This document shows, piece by piece, positions 1-7,413 of a DNA stretch of 48,792 nt. A program made the translations under genes and the position numbers. Position 1 is the first letter of the stretch. Each line of letters begins with the position of its first letter. The notes beneath the pieces are model-generated. The model worked only from the letters and a program-made list of their open reading frames with translations. It did not search any database and had not been told where the DNA came from. The stretch is from UBA2233 sp002347965 [NCBI: Nitrospirae bacterium UBA2233] (GTDB lineage Bacteria > UBA2233): contig DDYN01000054.1 of NCBI GenBank assembly GCA_002347965.1, positions 1 through 48,792 of the forward strand, written 5' to 3'.

Positions 1-4
1 GTAA

Positions 5-208
5 GGGCCGCATCGGGGTTGTTACGGAAGGTTTTTAAGCCCGGCACACTGTCCCTACCCTCAGGACTGTTTAATACCGGGCCACAGTTGCCACGGACGT
101 GCGGAATATTCGTGGGTGTGTGGGTTAGCCGTCTCTTCCGTAACTGCTGCATTTCTGCCCCCTTGTCAACCAGAGCTTTTACAAGCTCCACCCTTAAGGG
201 CGGGGTAG
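5..208 (+). mobile_element. Possible decayed 3' end of an IS200/IS605-type element
   Basis: The plus strand has an open frame from 5 to a TAG at 206-208 that ends ...APPLRAG, a tail like those of many IS1341-type TnpB proteins. It is followed by a short GC-rich inverted motif (CCACCCTTAAGGGCGGGG) of the kind found at IS200/IS605 right ends. An in-frame stop at 2-4 means no intact transposase is present. No catalytic motif can be seen, because the rest would lie left of the window. The end and function are guesses from pattern memory; this could equally be ordinary intergenic DNA downstream of the GH31 gene. Confidence 0.22.
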
Positions 209-2713
209 TTGACTCAAGACTTCCAGCTTTAAGGCCTTAGCCTCGATGGAAAACATGGCTCCCTCGTCATCTTGGTTGAACGGTACTGGTCCACCATCTT
301 TAAGGATACGCTTAGGGGCAAGCCCAAACACCTTGACCTCGAAGGTGGCCACACCTTGGTAGTCGCCCTCCCTTTCGATATCGAGGGATACTTCTTGGCC
401 TTGCCTTCTCAAAGAAAAATGGAACAGCGCGGAAGGTGAGTCTGTATGCACTCCATCATCTAGGTAGAGCCACGACTCGGCTTCCTTCCCGTCTTCCGGG
501 GGGTAAACATCCAGCAGGAGCGTTCTTTGGGGCATGATGGACGAAGACGGTACGCCTTCAAGCCTGGCCTTGGGGATTATGGAACCGGCCTTGATGAACA
601 TGGGCAGCCGATCCAAAGGCGCTGCGACAAAAAGCCACGAGGGTCCCCTTATGGGCTCTTTGCTCGATTCGTCGTACCACACCCCATCAGGAAGGTACAC
701 GCGCCTTTGGAGCTCGCCCGATTCGAGGACGGGAGCGATCAGGACGCTCTCCCCCGCCAGATACTCGTCATCTAGCCTATGGGTCGTCTCATCGTCTTGA
801 TACGCGTAAACGAGCGGCCTTAGGACGGGCTCTCCTGTTTTCGAAGCGGCATACACGCAGGTATACAGGTAGGGCAAGAGCTCATAGCGCTGAAAAATGG
901 CCTTCCTTGCCGCAGAGAGGTAGGGCTCTGGCAGTGCCCAGGGGCCGTGGTCGTAGGCTAAGGGGTTGCTCTTGTGCTTCCTAAAAAGCGGGGTGAGCAC
1001 GGAGGCTTGATACCAGCGCACGGTGAGTTCTGGCCATTCCAAAGGGACAAACCCTCCGATGTCAGCCCCTGCAAACGGAATGCCGCTAAGGCCAAGCCCC
1101 AAGAAGATCCGGTTGGCCAAGCCCAGGTGCTCGAAGCTCGAGACGTTATCGCCCGTCCAGACCCAGGCGTAGCGCTGAATGCCGCTAAACCCAGACCGCG
1201 AGACCAAGAAGGGCCTCCTTGTCCCCATAAGCCGCTCTAGCCCCTCAAAGCTTGCCCTGCACATCAAAAGACCGTAAGCGTTGTGGACAAGCGTGTGCGA
1301 GAGGTTTTCTTGTCCATCCTCGCCCCCGAACACGGCGTCATCTTGGAGTGTTTTCGGGTAGTTTACGCTCCACTCCTCAAGGGAATTCACGATTGTGGGC
1401 TCGTTCAGGTCGTGCCAAAACCCCTCGATTCCAGAATCGAGCAACCCTTGAAAAAGCCCGCCCCACCAAAGACGCACGTCTTTTCTCGTGAAATCAGGAA
1501 GGACGTAGCGTTTATCCAGGCCTTCGTCCTGAGCGAGGGGACTCATCCCGGTGTAAACCGAGCCGTCCTTTCGTTTGACAAAGGCATCCATGGCCATGCC
1601 CTCTTGAAAAACGGCGTAGTTTTCATCCGCCTCTATCAAGGGGTCGACGATGTTCACAAGGCGCACGCCTTGAGCCTCGAGCTGGACGGCTAACCGGTTA
1701 AAGTCGGGAATATTGACTGTAAAGCTCTTTAGGTCTTCCATCGCGTATGTATCCATCCAGATGGAGTCCAAAGGAAACCCGGCGCTTTTTGCGTTTTGAG
1801 CAGCCTTAAGGATGTCTTCTTTGGGTTGGTCGCTGTAGCGGAACGCATAGGAATGGCCAAGCGCCCAGAGGGGCGGCATGGGGCTTTTCCCCGTGAGTTC
1901 TGCATAACGCCTGACTACCTCAGGGATGGAGGGGCCAAAAAAAACGTAGTAGACGATGTCGCCACACTCTTGGGAAATGACGGTTCTCCCCGGTGTGTGC
2001 GCTCCGAAATCGGACTGCACCCTGGCTGGGTTGTCAAGAAAGAGCCCGAAGGCTTCGATACCTTTAAGGGCGATAAAAAAGGGGCAGGATAGGTAAAGTG
2101 GGTCGGTGAGCAAGCCATAACCAAAATTATCTAGGTTCCAGTTGCTGTAGGCAAGCCCCGATTTGTCCAAAGGGCCCGTTTTTTCTCCGAGTCCGTAAAC
2201 GTGCGTGTCTTTTGAAAGGCTCAAGGTAAGCTCAGCCTCGAACCCTTGGTTCTCCGGCGCCGGTTCGAACGTAAGGGGCTCCATCTCCTTGAAGAGGACA
2301 TCCCCGCCCCTACCCACAAACCCTACCCTTATGGGGTTCTTCTGGATCTCTACGCCAAAATCCCCAAAGAAAAGCTTAAGGGTTTCTAGGCCTTCTTCAA
2401 GGCGATAAGAAGATGGCCCCTTGGGGGTTCTGCTCGTGGGTAATTTAACGCTTTGGGCCGGGTTTGGGTTTTTTGGGGTGACTCTAACGCAAACGCTAGC
2501 GTTATCCAAAGGGGCTACAAAAAGCCTTCCTCCTTCAGCCTCAACCTCTAGACCCTCTGAAGAGCTAGAGTACTCAAGGAGCCTCCCTAGGCTCAGTGGG
2601 TCTGCCCAAGCCAAGGTAGAGCCCAGGACAAAAAGACAAAAGGCCATCAAACAAGCCTTAGAGCGAATCGAACTCAAGAAGCCCCCGTAAACGTACGGAC
2701 TTGACCAGAGCAC
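194..2713 (-). CDS. Secreted glycoside hydrolase family 31 (alpha-glucosidase-like)
   Basis: Hydrolyses terminal alpha-glucosidic (possibly alpha-xylosidic) linkages by the retaining GH31 mechanism. Seen directly: the nucleophile motif GFWHDLNEP (Asp435) and the acid/base motif WTGDN (Asp522), the (beta/alpha)8 core from about 270 to 640, an N-terminal galactose-mutarotase-like beta domain before it and beta domains after. A hydrophobic segment ending STLAWA-DP (about 22-38) reads as a signal peptide, so the enzyme probably acts in the periplasm or outside. The longest frame starts at GTG 2713 without a clear ribosome site. TTG at 2677 (after GGGGG) would give a more typical signal peptide, and ATG 2647 is also possible. 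It stands alone; the nearest upstream promoter is at 2864-2892. Substrate is not predictable from sequence alone. Confidence 0.9.
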   Translation of the reverse strand: MLWSSPYVYGGFLSSIRSKACLMAFCLFVLGSTLAWADPLSLGRLLEYSSSSEGLEVEAEGGRLFVAPLDNASVCVRVTPKNPNPAQSVKLPTSRTPKGPSSYRLEEGLETLKLFFGDFGVEIQKNPIRVGFVGRGGDVLFKEMEPLTFEPAPENQGFEAELTLSLSKDTHVYGLGEKTGPLDKSGLAYSNWNLDNFGYGLLTDPLYLSCPFFIALKGIEAFGLFLDNPARVQSDFGAHTPGRTVISQECGDIVYYVFFGPSIPEVVRRYAELTGKSPMPPLWALGHSYAFRYSDQPKEDILKAAQNAKSAGFPLDSIWMDTYAMEDLKSFTVNIPDFNRLAVQLEAQGVRLVNIVDPLIEADENYAVFQEGMAMDAFVKRKDGSVYTGMSPLAQDEGLDKRYVLPDFTRKDVRLWWGGLFQGLLDSGIEGFWHDLNEPTIVNSLEEWSVNYPKTLQDDAVFGGEDGQENLSHTLVHNAYGLLMCRASFEGLERLMGTRRPFLVSRSGFSGIQRYAWVWTGDNVSSFEHLGLANRIFLGLGLSGIPFAGADIGGFVPLEWPELTVRWYQASVLTPLFRKHKSNPLAYDHGPWALPEPYLSAARKAIFQRYELLPYLYTCVYAASKTGEPVLRPLVYAYQDDETTHRLDDEYLAGESVLIAPVLESGELQRRVYLPDGVWYDESSKEPIRGPSWLFVAAPLDRLPMFIKAGSIIPKARLEGVPSSSIMPQRTLLLDVYPPEDGKEAESWLYLDDGVHTDSPSALFHFSLRRQGQEVSLDIEREGDYQGVATFEVKVFGLAPKRILKDGGPVPFNQDDEGAMFSIEAKALKLEVLSQLPRP

Positions 2714-2726
2714 TTAAGGTCTTTCT

Positions 2727-2825
2727 TTATTTTAGGCCAGCAAATTCGATAACGAACCGGTAGTTCACGTCGGACTTAAGCATGCGCTCGTAAGCTTCGT
2801 TAACGGCCTGGTACACCCTTTCCAC
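2727..2825 (-). pseudogene. C-terminal remnant of a zinc-type alcohol dehydrogenase
   Basis: Thirty-two codons ending in TAA at 2727-2729 read VNEAYERMLKSDVNYRFVIE followed by FAGLK. This closely resembles the extreme C-terminus of NAD(P)-dependent zinc alcohol dehydrogenases of the AdhA/YahK type (typically NEAYERMLxxDVxYRFVID). An in-frame TGA lies at 2829-2831, and nothing upstream codes for the catalytic or Rossmann domain, so only the tail survives. The rest was probably deleted, leaving the promoter at 2864-2892 close to the tail. The reading is conserved enough at protein level that chance is unlikely. Confidence 0.7.
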
Positions 2826-2863
2826 CGTTCAGCCGCCCTTTTTTTGCTTGGCATTAAAATCGT

Positions 2864-2892
2864 ATGCTAATCTTAGACAAACTTTTTGTCAA
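2864..2892 (-). promoter_or_regulatory. Sigma-70-type promoter, minus strand
   Basis: On the minus strand TTGACA (plus 2887-2892) is followed after exactly 17 bases by TAGCAT (plus 2864-2869). The -35 box is perfect and the -10 matches 4 of 6. Transcription would run left through the alcohol dehydrogenase remnant into the GH31 gene. It may originally have served the lost dehydrogenase. Confidence 0.55.
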
Positions 2893-2896
2893 GCTG

Positions 2897-2997
2897 TTGT
2901 TTAAGGCCTTTTAGGGAACTTATAACCTATGCTTTTTTATAAAACGAAGGGTCTTAGGATGAGCAACGCTCAAGCCTCAGGCCGTTAGGGTTATAAT
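2897..2997 (+). promoter_or_regulatory. Candidate promoters for the DUF4139 gene, plus strand
   Basis: Two candidates precede the plus-strand gene at 3038. TTGTTT (2897-2902), 18 bases, TATAAC (2921-2926) is a plausible pair. A perfect TATAAT (2992-2997) lies closer to the gene but has only a weak -35 (CTCAAG) at the right distance. Neither can be preferred from sequence alone. Confidence 0.35.
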
Positions 2998-3037
2998 ATA
3001 CGAGCGAAGGAAACGGCCGCCTAACAAGGAGGGGCTC

Positions 3038-4384
3038 ATGAAGACTTCACCTTTGGTTTTGGGGTTTTTTCTTGGGTTTTTTTTCGCTTTGGTCCCAGCC
3101 TTCGGGCAGGATCTGGGGGCTGTCCAGGGTGAGGTCCCGCAGAAAGAGCTCAGGGCCTTTTCTGTGGGGGTCGCCGTCGTGAAAGACCCTTTTTCTGCAA
3201 CCCCCTCCGAGCCTTTTGTCGGGCGGTTTAGCCTTCCACCTGGAACCGTCCTGGAGACGCTCAAAGCCCACGGCTTAAGGGCAAGCCTCGTTCGCCGTAT
3301 TACGGCCAAAGAGCCCATCCCCACCCTTATGGAAGGCGATGAGGTTCGGGTGTTCACGGATTTTGGCAACGGCGCGACCACCTTCGAGGGCACAGTCATC
3401 AACCCGGACGGGTGGGGCTTCCAGCAAGGGGGTACGCTTTGCCTTCAACCGAAGGAAGAGGCCACAGTGTGCCTTCCAAGGGAGGAGGTCATTGCCCTTG
3501 CCATTGTGAGCGTCAACGGGAATGTGCCCGTTCCTGAGCGCCTCCAAGAAGACATGCCCCTCGTCATCGAAGTCCAGGGAGTCCCCGAAACCCCCTCTCC
3601 TTACTTGAGCTATTTGGTCCGCGGGGCCCTTTCCTGGGAACCGCTGTATGCGCTCGAGCTTTCCACGGGGGATTTGGAGGCCTTTGTCTCCACGGAGAAC
3701 CGCCTTGATTTCGGAAAGACAAGGATTACCTTCGTCATGGGTGAACCCTTTTTGGTTGATGCCTACAGCAAGGAACCAACCAGAGGGTTAGAGGCGGCGG
3801 TTATGGCCGCCCCGGCCCCACCCACGGTTCCCCAAACGGTCGGGGAGTTCTGGGAGTACCCCTTCGAGGGCATCGCAGATATAAAGGAAGGGGAATCCCT
3901 TAGGCTGCCGTTGTTCGAAGCAAAGCTAGCTCTCAATGAGCTGTATTCATGGGACGGCGGGCTTGTGCTCTTAAGGCATCAGTTCACGAATACCTTAGAC
4001 AGGCCGCTTGCGGCAGGCAGGGTGGAGTGCTATCAAGACGGGCTTTGGGTAGGCGAGGACACCATCCCTTGGGTGGCCGTCTCCCAAGAGGGCGAGGTAA
4101 CCTCGCAGTACGCCAGGGATGTCGAGGTTAAGGAAAGAACGACCCGTCAGAAAGAAGAAAGGGACAAACGCACAACAGAAAAAGAGGTGAGCGTGACCAA
4201 CCATAAAACAGAGGCCATCGCCATAGAGGTCGTCAGAAGGCTCCCTTACAGGGCAAACCTTATATCAGCCGACCCAAAGCCCGATAGGGACGGAAGCACC
4301 CTAACCTGGCATCTCGATCTCCAGCCAAGCGAAACGAAGACCATACGCTACGGCTACGAGGAACTGCTCGAGCAAAAGAGCTAG
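3038..4384 (+). CDS. Secreted DUF4139-domain protein
   Basis: A 448-residue exported protein of unknown function. Residues 1-23 form a signal peptide (hydrophobic LVLGFFLGFFFALVPAFG). The middle and C-terminal parts follow the DUF4139 pattern: a segment like YLVRGALSWEPLYALEL (about 187-203), a later stretch predicted as beta sandwich, a charged Lys/Glu/Arg-rich linker (about 360-385), then the closing VTNHKTEAIAIEVVRRLP ... YGYEE. The start is fixed by a strong AAGGAGG about seven bases before the ATG. It stands alone between the GH31 gene (divergent) and a palindromic repeat just after its stop. DUF4139 proteins have no agreed activity, so no function is claimed beyond export. Assignment to the family is from remembered pattern, not a search. 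Confidence 0.7.
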   Translation: MKTSPLVLGFFLGFFFALVPAFGQDLGAVQGEVPQKELRAFSVGVAVVKDPFSATPSEPFVGRFSLPPGTVLETLKAHGLRASLVRRITAKEPIPTLMEGDEVRVFTDFGNGATTFEGTVINPDGWGFQQGGTLCLQPKEEATVCLPREEVIALAIVSVNGNVPVPERLQEDMPLVIEVQGVPETPSPYLSYLVRGALSWEPLYALELSTGDLEAFVSTENRLDFGKTRITFVMGEPFLVDAYSKEPTRGLEAAVMAAPAPPTVPQTVGEFWEYPFEGIADIKEGESLRLPLFEAKLALNELYSWDGGLVLLRHQFTNTLDRPLAAGRVECYQDGLWVGEDTIPWVAVSQEGEVTSQYARDVEVKERTTRQKEERDKRTTEKEVSVTNHKTEAIAIEVVRRLPYRANLISADPKPDRDGSTLTWHLDLQPSETKTIRYGYEELLEQKS

Positions 4385-4418
4385 GGCTTATTTGTTAGGC
4401 CTTTGCGCCTGAATTCCA

Positions 4419-4486
4419 GGGACAGTATACTTAATTACCATAAATAATGATGATATTCTGAAGTCAATAATTAAGTATACTGTCCC
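4419..4486. repeat. REP/MITE-like palindrome A (19-bp perfect arms)
   Basis: GGGACAGTATACTTAATTA at 4419-4437 is repeated in perfect inverse at 4468-4486 around a 30-base AT-rich loop. Such arms are known as short palindromes associated with IS200-like REP-associated tyrosine transposases. The right arm encodes the last residues of the phosphopantetheinyl transferase on the minus strand. It also lies between two convergent genes and could act as a transcription barrier. Confidence 0.75.
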
Positions 4487-5195
4487 CGACGCAAAGCCCA
4501 AGGCAAAAATCCCCACAAATCGTCCCTTGAAAAAAACGCCATGAATCAGAGTCGGGGGGTCTGGGGGCCCATACGATTCGAGAGCGGGAATCAACGATGA
4601 GCCCAAAGCTTTCGAATGGAACACCAAGGCCCACCCCCAAAGCCTTAGCGTAGGCCTCCTTGAGCGTCCAGGTTCGTATGAAGGCCTCTTGCTTTTTGTC
4701 CCCAGCCTCCTTTATGGCCAGGCTTTCCTCGGAGCTTAAGAAGCGTTTTGAAACGGCCCCGATGTCCACGGGCCTTGTGTAGCTTTCAACATCAATACCG
4801 ACCAGGCGTCCATAGCCTACGGCTACGGCAACGAGCCCGGCGCTGTGCGAAATGCTAAAATAAAACTCCTTGGCCTGACCGGGGGATTCGACGAAGGGTT
4901 TACCATGACTGTCGTAGCCAAAAGAAATGCACCCAGGGGGAAGGCCGACCAAAGAAGAAAGTGCCGTTTTACTTAAAAACCTACCTGTTATAAAGCATAA
5001 TTTATCTTCTAAAAAGCGGTATTTTCGAGCCCTCTGCTTTTCTTTGATATCGAGAAAAGAAAAAGGCCAGGAGTTTTCGTTGAAAGGCTCCCGGCCAAAA
5101 AGAGCATCTATCTTCATCGCCCCAACCCAGACCGCTTCGCCCATCAAGAGGGGCTCCTTGATCCTAAGGAGGCTCTCTTTTAGGTCATCAAACAT
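4464..5195 (-). CDS. Sfp-type 4'-phosphopantetheinyl transferase
   Basis: Transfers phosphopantetheine from CoA to the conserved serine of acyl carrier proteins, here most likely Ser1213 of the KS-AT-ACP protein of the same cluster. The 243-residue product carries the family motifs: FSISHS (113-118), GIDVES with Mg-binding Asp135 and Glu137, and WTLKEAYAKALG with Trp176, Lys179 and Glu180. I chose ATG 5195 because AGGAG stands five bases upstream; a longer frame to 5390 would translate through palindrome B and is unlikely. The final seven residues (GDSILNY) and nearly all of the sequence up to the stop come from the right arm of palindrome A. The element therefore appears to have been inserted into, or captured by, the 3' end. 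It is the last gene of the lipid cluster. Confidence 0.92.
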   Translation of the reverse strand: MFDDLKESLLRIKEPLLMGEAVWVGAMKIDALFGREPFNENSWPFSFLDIKEKQRARKYRFLEDKLCFITGRFLSKTALSSLVGLPPGCISFGYDSHGKPFVESPGQAKEFYFSISHSAGLVAVAVGYGRLVGIDVESYTRPVDIGAVSKRFLSSEESLAIKEAGDKKQEAFIRTWTLKEAYAKALGVGLGVPFESFGLIVDSRSRIVWAPRPPDSDSWRFFQGTICGDFCLGLCVGDSILNY

Positions 5196-5207
5196 AGGGT
5201 CTCCTAG

Positions 5208-5281
5208 GGGGTCAAGTCTTGTTTCATGCACTAGCGTACTAGCGCGGCAACAGATTGATGCATGAAACAAGACTTGACCCC
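5208..5281. repeat. REP/MITE-like palindrome B (23-bp perfect arms)
   Basis: A 23-base arm at 5208-5230 (GGGGTCAAGTCTTG...) is repeated in perfect inverse at 5259-5281 around a 28-base loop that itself holds CTAGCGTA-CTAGCG. It sits 12 bases upstream of the transferase start codon, between that gene and the radical SAM gene, so it could affect readthrough or translation of the transferase. Confidence 0.75.
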
Positions 5282-5295
5282 TCACCCTCACCCCC

Positions 5296-5350
5296 GCCGG
5301 GCCTAGAAAGTCCCGGCTATCTAACCTTTTTACTGGAAAGGCCCGGCTAT
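5296..5350. repeat. Dispersed 55-bp hairpin repeat, copy 1
   Basis: A unit starting GCCGGGCCTAGAAAG and ending GGAAAGGCCCGGCTAT, with internal self-complementarity (GCCGGGCCT against AGGCCCGGC). A second copy in the same orientation lies at 7335-7387, differing at a few positions and by one base in length. This copy begins 8 bases downstream of the radical SAM stop codon, the other 26 bases downstream of the pfaC-type gene, a placement typical of REP-like elements. Confidence 0.65.
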
Positions 5351-5358
5351 CGAATTCC

Positions 5359-7080
5359 TTAAACGAGCCGGCTTTCTTGCTGCCGGCCATCCGCTTGCGG
5401 GCTCCAAGCGTTGTTGGACAAACCTTTTTCCACGTGCTTAAGGAACCATCCGCCGTATTCCTTCGTGTATGCGGTCGTGTATAGGTAGTTCATGAAATAG
5501 ACAGCCGCGTACATGAACGCCGTCCTGATGTTAGCCTTGCCGATGCGCCCTTTTATGGCATCTTCCGAAACAACACGCCGATAGGCATCTATCCAGCCCC
5601 GTAGGAGTTCTTCTGGCTTCATCCCCTTAGGAACAACGTCCGGGTCCGTAAGGGACCAAAACGTATACTTTTCCCACTGGGTTTCATCCGGTAGGTTGTT
5701 CCCGTACAGCTTGTTCCAAAGGCGCGTCCCCGGAAGCGGGGTGAGCATGGTAAACTGGGGAAGTTCAATGCGGTTTTGAATGCAAAAATCCGCCGTGCGC
5801 TCGAAGTCTTCTAAGGTATCGCCCTGCAATCCGAAAACGAAAGCGGCCGCGATTACGGCAATCCCCTTGTCGTGGGTGCGTTTGATGACATCTTCGTAGT
5901 CTTTAACCTTAAAACCCTTGTCCACGGATTTGAGGGTATCCTGCTTTAGGGTTTCAAACCCGTAAAAGATGGATACGCAGCCGGACTCCGCGGCAAGCTC
6001 AAGAAGCTCCTCGTCCCTTGCCATCTGGATGGTGCCTTGGGAACTCCAATGAACCTTCAAAGGCCTGATCTCTTTGAAGAACTCCTTTGCGAACCTGGTG
6101 TCAGCCACGATGTTGTCGTCCGCGAAGAAAAAGTAGCGGTCCAACCCTTTTCCGTCTCCCGCAAGCTCGGCGATGTCGGAGACAAGCTGGTCTAGCTTGT
6201 AATGGCGGTATCTTTTGCCGTTGAAAGCCGTAACCGAACAGAACTCGCAGTCCACGGGGCACCCCCTGCCCAATTGAACAACCTTTTTTACGAGGTAGCC
6301 GCCCATAGGCACCTGAACGGCCGCCTCCAACAGTTCTTTCTTTTCAAACCCGACGGTGTGCAAAACCTTGTGCAGGACGAACCTGGACGCCCGGCCGACT
6401 ACTGGCGCCCTTAAAAGAGGGTCAAAAATCCCATCCATGGAAGCTGACAAGAAAGAAGTACCGAGGTTGCCCAGCTTCTTTAAATTTTTTCTTGGGTTGG
6501 CGTCCAGGCCGGCGCTGATGTTAAGCTCTTTTCTGAACTTTGCTTCGGTGTCCTTGCCGAGCTTCTTCCCTATCATCGTAGCTGTATACTCAAGGTTGAT
6601 CGAAGGAGCGTCAAGAAGCGGGTTTTTGCGAAGAAAGCGGACGTTTCCCAAGTCGGGCAATCGGGAAGCCTTATACAGGGACTTAAGCCGGTTTTTCCTC
6701 AAGTCTCCTACGATGTCCTCCCAGATCTCATCGGCCTCTCCGATGCACACGCTGTCTGCATGGCGCTTGGCCTCTTCTGGACAGTAGCTCGCATGGTTGC
6801 CGCCGATGATCACCTTTAGCCCTAAGCTTCTTAACTTATCGGCAATCTGGTAGCCCTTGGTAGCACCGGCCGTAAAGTTTACGGACATGACGGCCGCTTC
6901 GGCCTTTCCTTCGTAATCCTCCGGGATAAACTCCACGGCGGCTTCATCTACGATTTCAACATCTATGTCTTCCGGGGTAAGACGCGCTAAATGGTAAGGG
7001 CCAAGGTAGGGAAACCTAAAAGCCACGTTCATGAAATAAAAACTTGAATAGTTGACGGGGTTGATGAACAGTAACTTCAT
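5359..7080 (-). CDS. Radical SAM protein with cobalamin-binding-like N-domain
   Basis: A 573-residue enzyme. Residues 1-130 resemble the B12-binding Rossmann domain that precedes many radical SAM cores (start MKLLFINPVN; VIIGGNHASYCPEEAKRHAD; GEAD), but the cobalamin-ligating DxHxxG signature is not visible. Cys274, Cys278 and Cys281 (GRGCPVDCEFC) are the cluster ligands. Between them lies an unusual insertion of about 100 residues (160-265), rich in basic and hydrophobic residues. The start has AAGGAGG upstream. It lies between the lipid synthase and its transferase, co-directional with both, which suggests it modifies the lipid product (methylation, cyclisation or C-C bond formation). That role is inference; the reaction cannot be read from the sequence. 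A tailoring enzyme for another lipid is the main alternative. Confidence 0.85.
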   Translation of the reverse strand: MKLLFINPVNYSSFYFMNVAFRFPYLGPYHLARLTPEDIDVEIVDEAAVEFIPEDYEGKAEAAVMSVNFTAGATKGYQIADKLRSLGLKVIIGGNHASYCPEEAKRHADSVCIGEADEIWEDIVGDLRKNRLKSLYKASRLPDLGNVRFLRKNPLLDAPSINLEYTATMIGKKLGKDTEAKFRKELNISAGLDANPRKNLKKLGNLGTSFLSASMDGIFDPLLRAPVVGRASRFVLHKVLHTVGFEKKELLEAAVQVPMGGYLVKKVVQLGRGCPVDCEFCSVTAFNGKRYRHYKLDQLVSDIAELAGDGKGLDRYFFFADDNIVADTRFAKEFFKEIRPLKVHWSSQGTIQMARDEELLELAAESGCVSIFYGFETLKQDTLKSVDKGFKVKDYEDVIKRTHDKGIAVIAAAFVFGLQGDTLEDFERTADFCIQNRIELPQFTMLTPLPGTRLWNKLYGNNLPDETQWEKYTFWSLTDPDVVPKGMKPEELLRGWIDAYRRVVSEDAIKGRIGKANIRTAFMYAAVYFMNYLYTTAYTKEYGGWFLKHVEKGLSNNAWSPQADGRQQESRLV

Positions 7081-7283
7081 GGGCCAGCCTCCTTGTTGTT
7101 CGGGGCTTCTTGAACAGAAATGCTCCTTAAAAGTCGAATATCCAACTTAAAAAGGCCAATTTAGCATTTTTTCTATTTTATGCAAACCAGGTAGCTGGAT
7201 AGCCCGTTGGGATGGCCTTCTTGGCTTGGTCCTGCAACCCCGCCATTTTTTAAAGTTATTGTCAATCAATTTCTAGCCATTCG

Positions 7284-7311
7284 ATAGGTGGGACAAACTT
7301 GCCCCGCCTAT
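7284..7311. repeat. Short REP-like palindrome C
   Basis: ATAGGTGGGACAA (7284-7296) pairs with TTGCCCCGCCTAT (7299-7311) over 13 positions with two mismatches, separated by two bases. It lies in the 333-bp gap between the pfaC-type gene and the radical SAM gene. The rest of that gap holds repeat copy 2 (7335-7387) and an AT-rich stretch (7140-7190) with no convincing promoter. Confidence 0.5.
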
Positions 7312-7334
7312 GCAGGGCTTTGCCTTTTCTTTTC

Positions 7335-7387
7335 GCCGGGCCTGGAAAGGCCCGGCTATCCAACTTTTTACTAGAAAGGCCCGCCTG
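7335..7387. repeat. Dispersed 55-bp hairpin repeat, copy 2
   Basis: Same unit and orientation as 5296-5350, with the stem GCCGGGCCT-GGAA-AGGCCCGGC here perfect. It ends 26 bases downstream of the stop codon of the 2996-residue synthase, where the stem could act as a weak terminator or protect the 3' end of the message. Confidence 0.65.
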
Positions 7388-7413
7388 TGCAATTTCTTGC
7401 TTTGTTCCTTAAG

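Noticed and set aside
1-191. Minus-strand open frame beginning VELVKALVDKGAEM that looks like part of an ankyrin repeat
   Set aside because: It runs off the edge, follows the GH31 stop without a ribosome site, and the rest of the frame shows no further repeat.
2959-2988. Nine-codon frame (MSNAQASGR) before the DUF4139 gene, possible leader peptide
   Set aside because: No ribosome site, and the best -10 box lies downstream of it, so it may not be transcribed.
5231-5258. CTAGCGTA-CTAGCG tandem in the loop of palindrome B as a separate repeat or protein site
   Set aside because: Too short and part of the palindrome's loop; no second occurrence was noticed.
5196-5390. N-terminal extension of the phosphopantetheinyl transferase up to 5390
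   Set aside because: It would translate through palindrome B and repeat copy 1; the start at 5195 has a clear AGGAG and gives the normal family length.
7140-7190. TTGCAT/16/TAAATT as a promoter for the radical SAM gene
   Set aside because: Both boxes match poorly and the AT-rich stretch gives many such matches; not strong enough to list.
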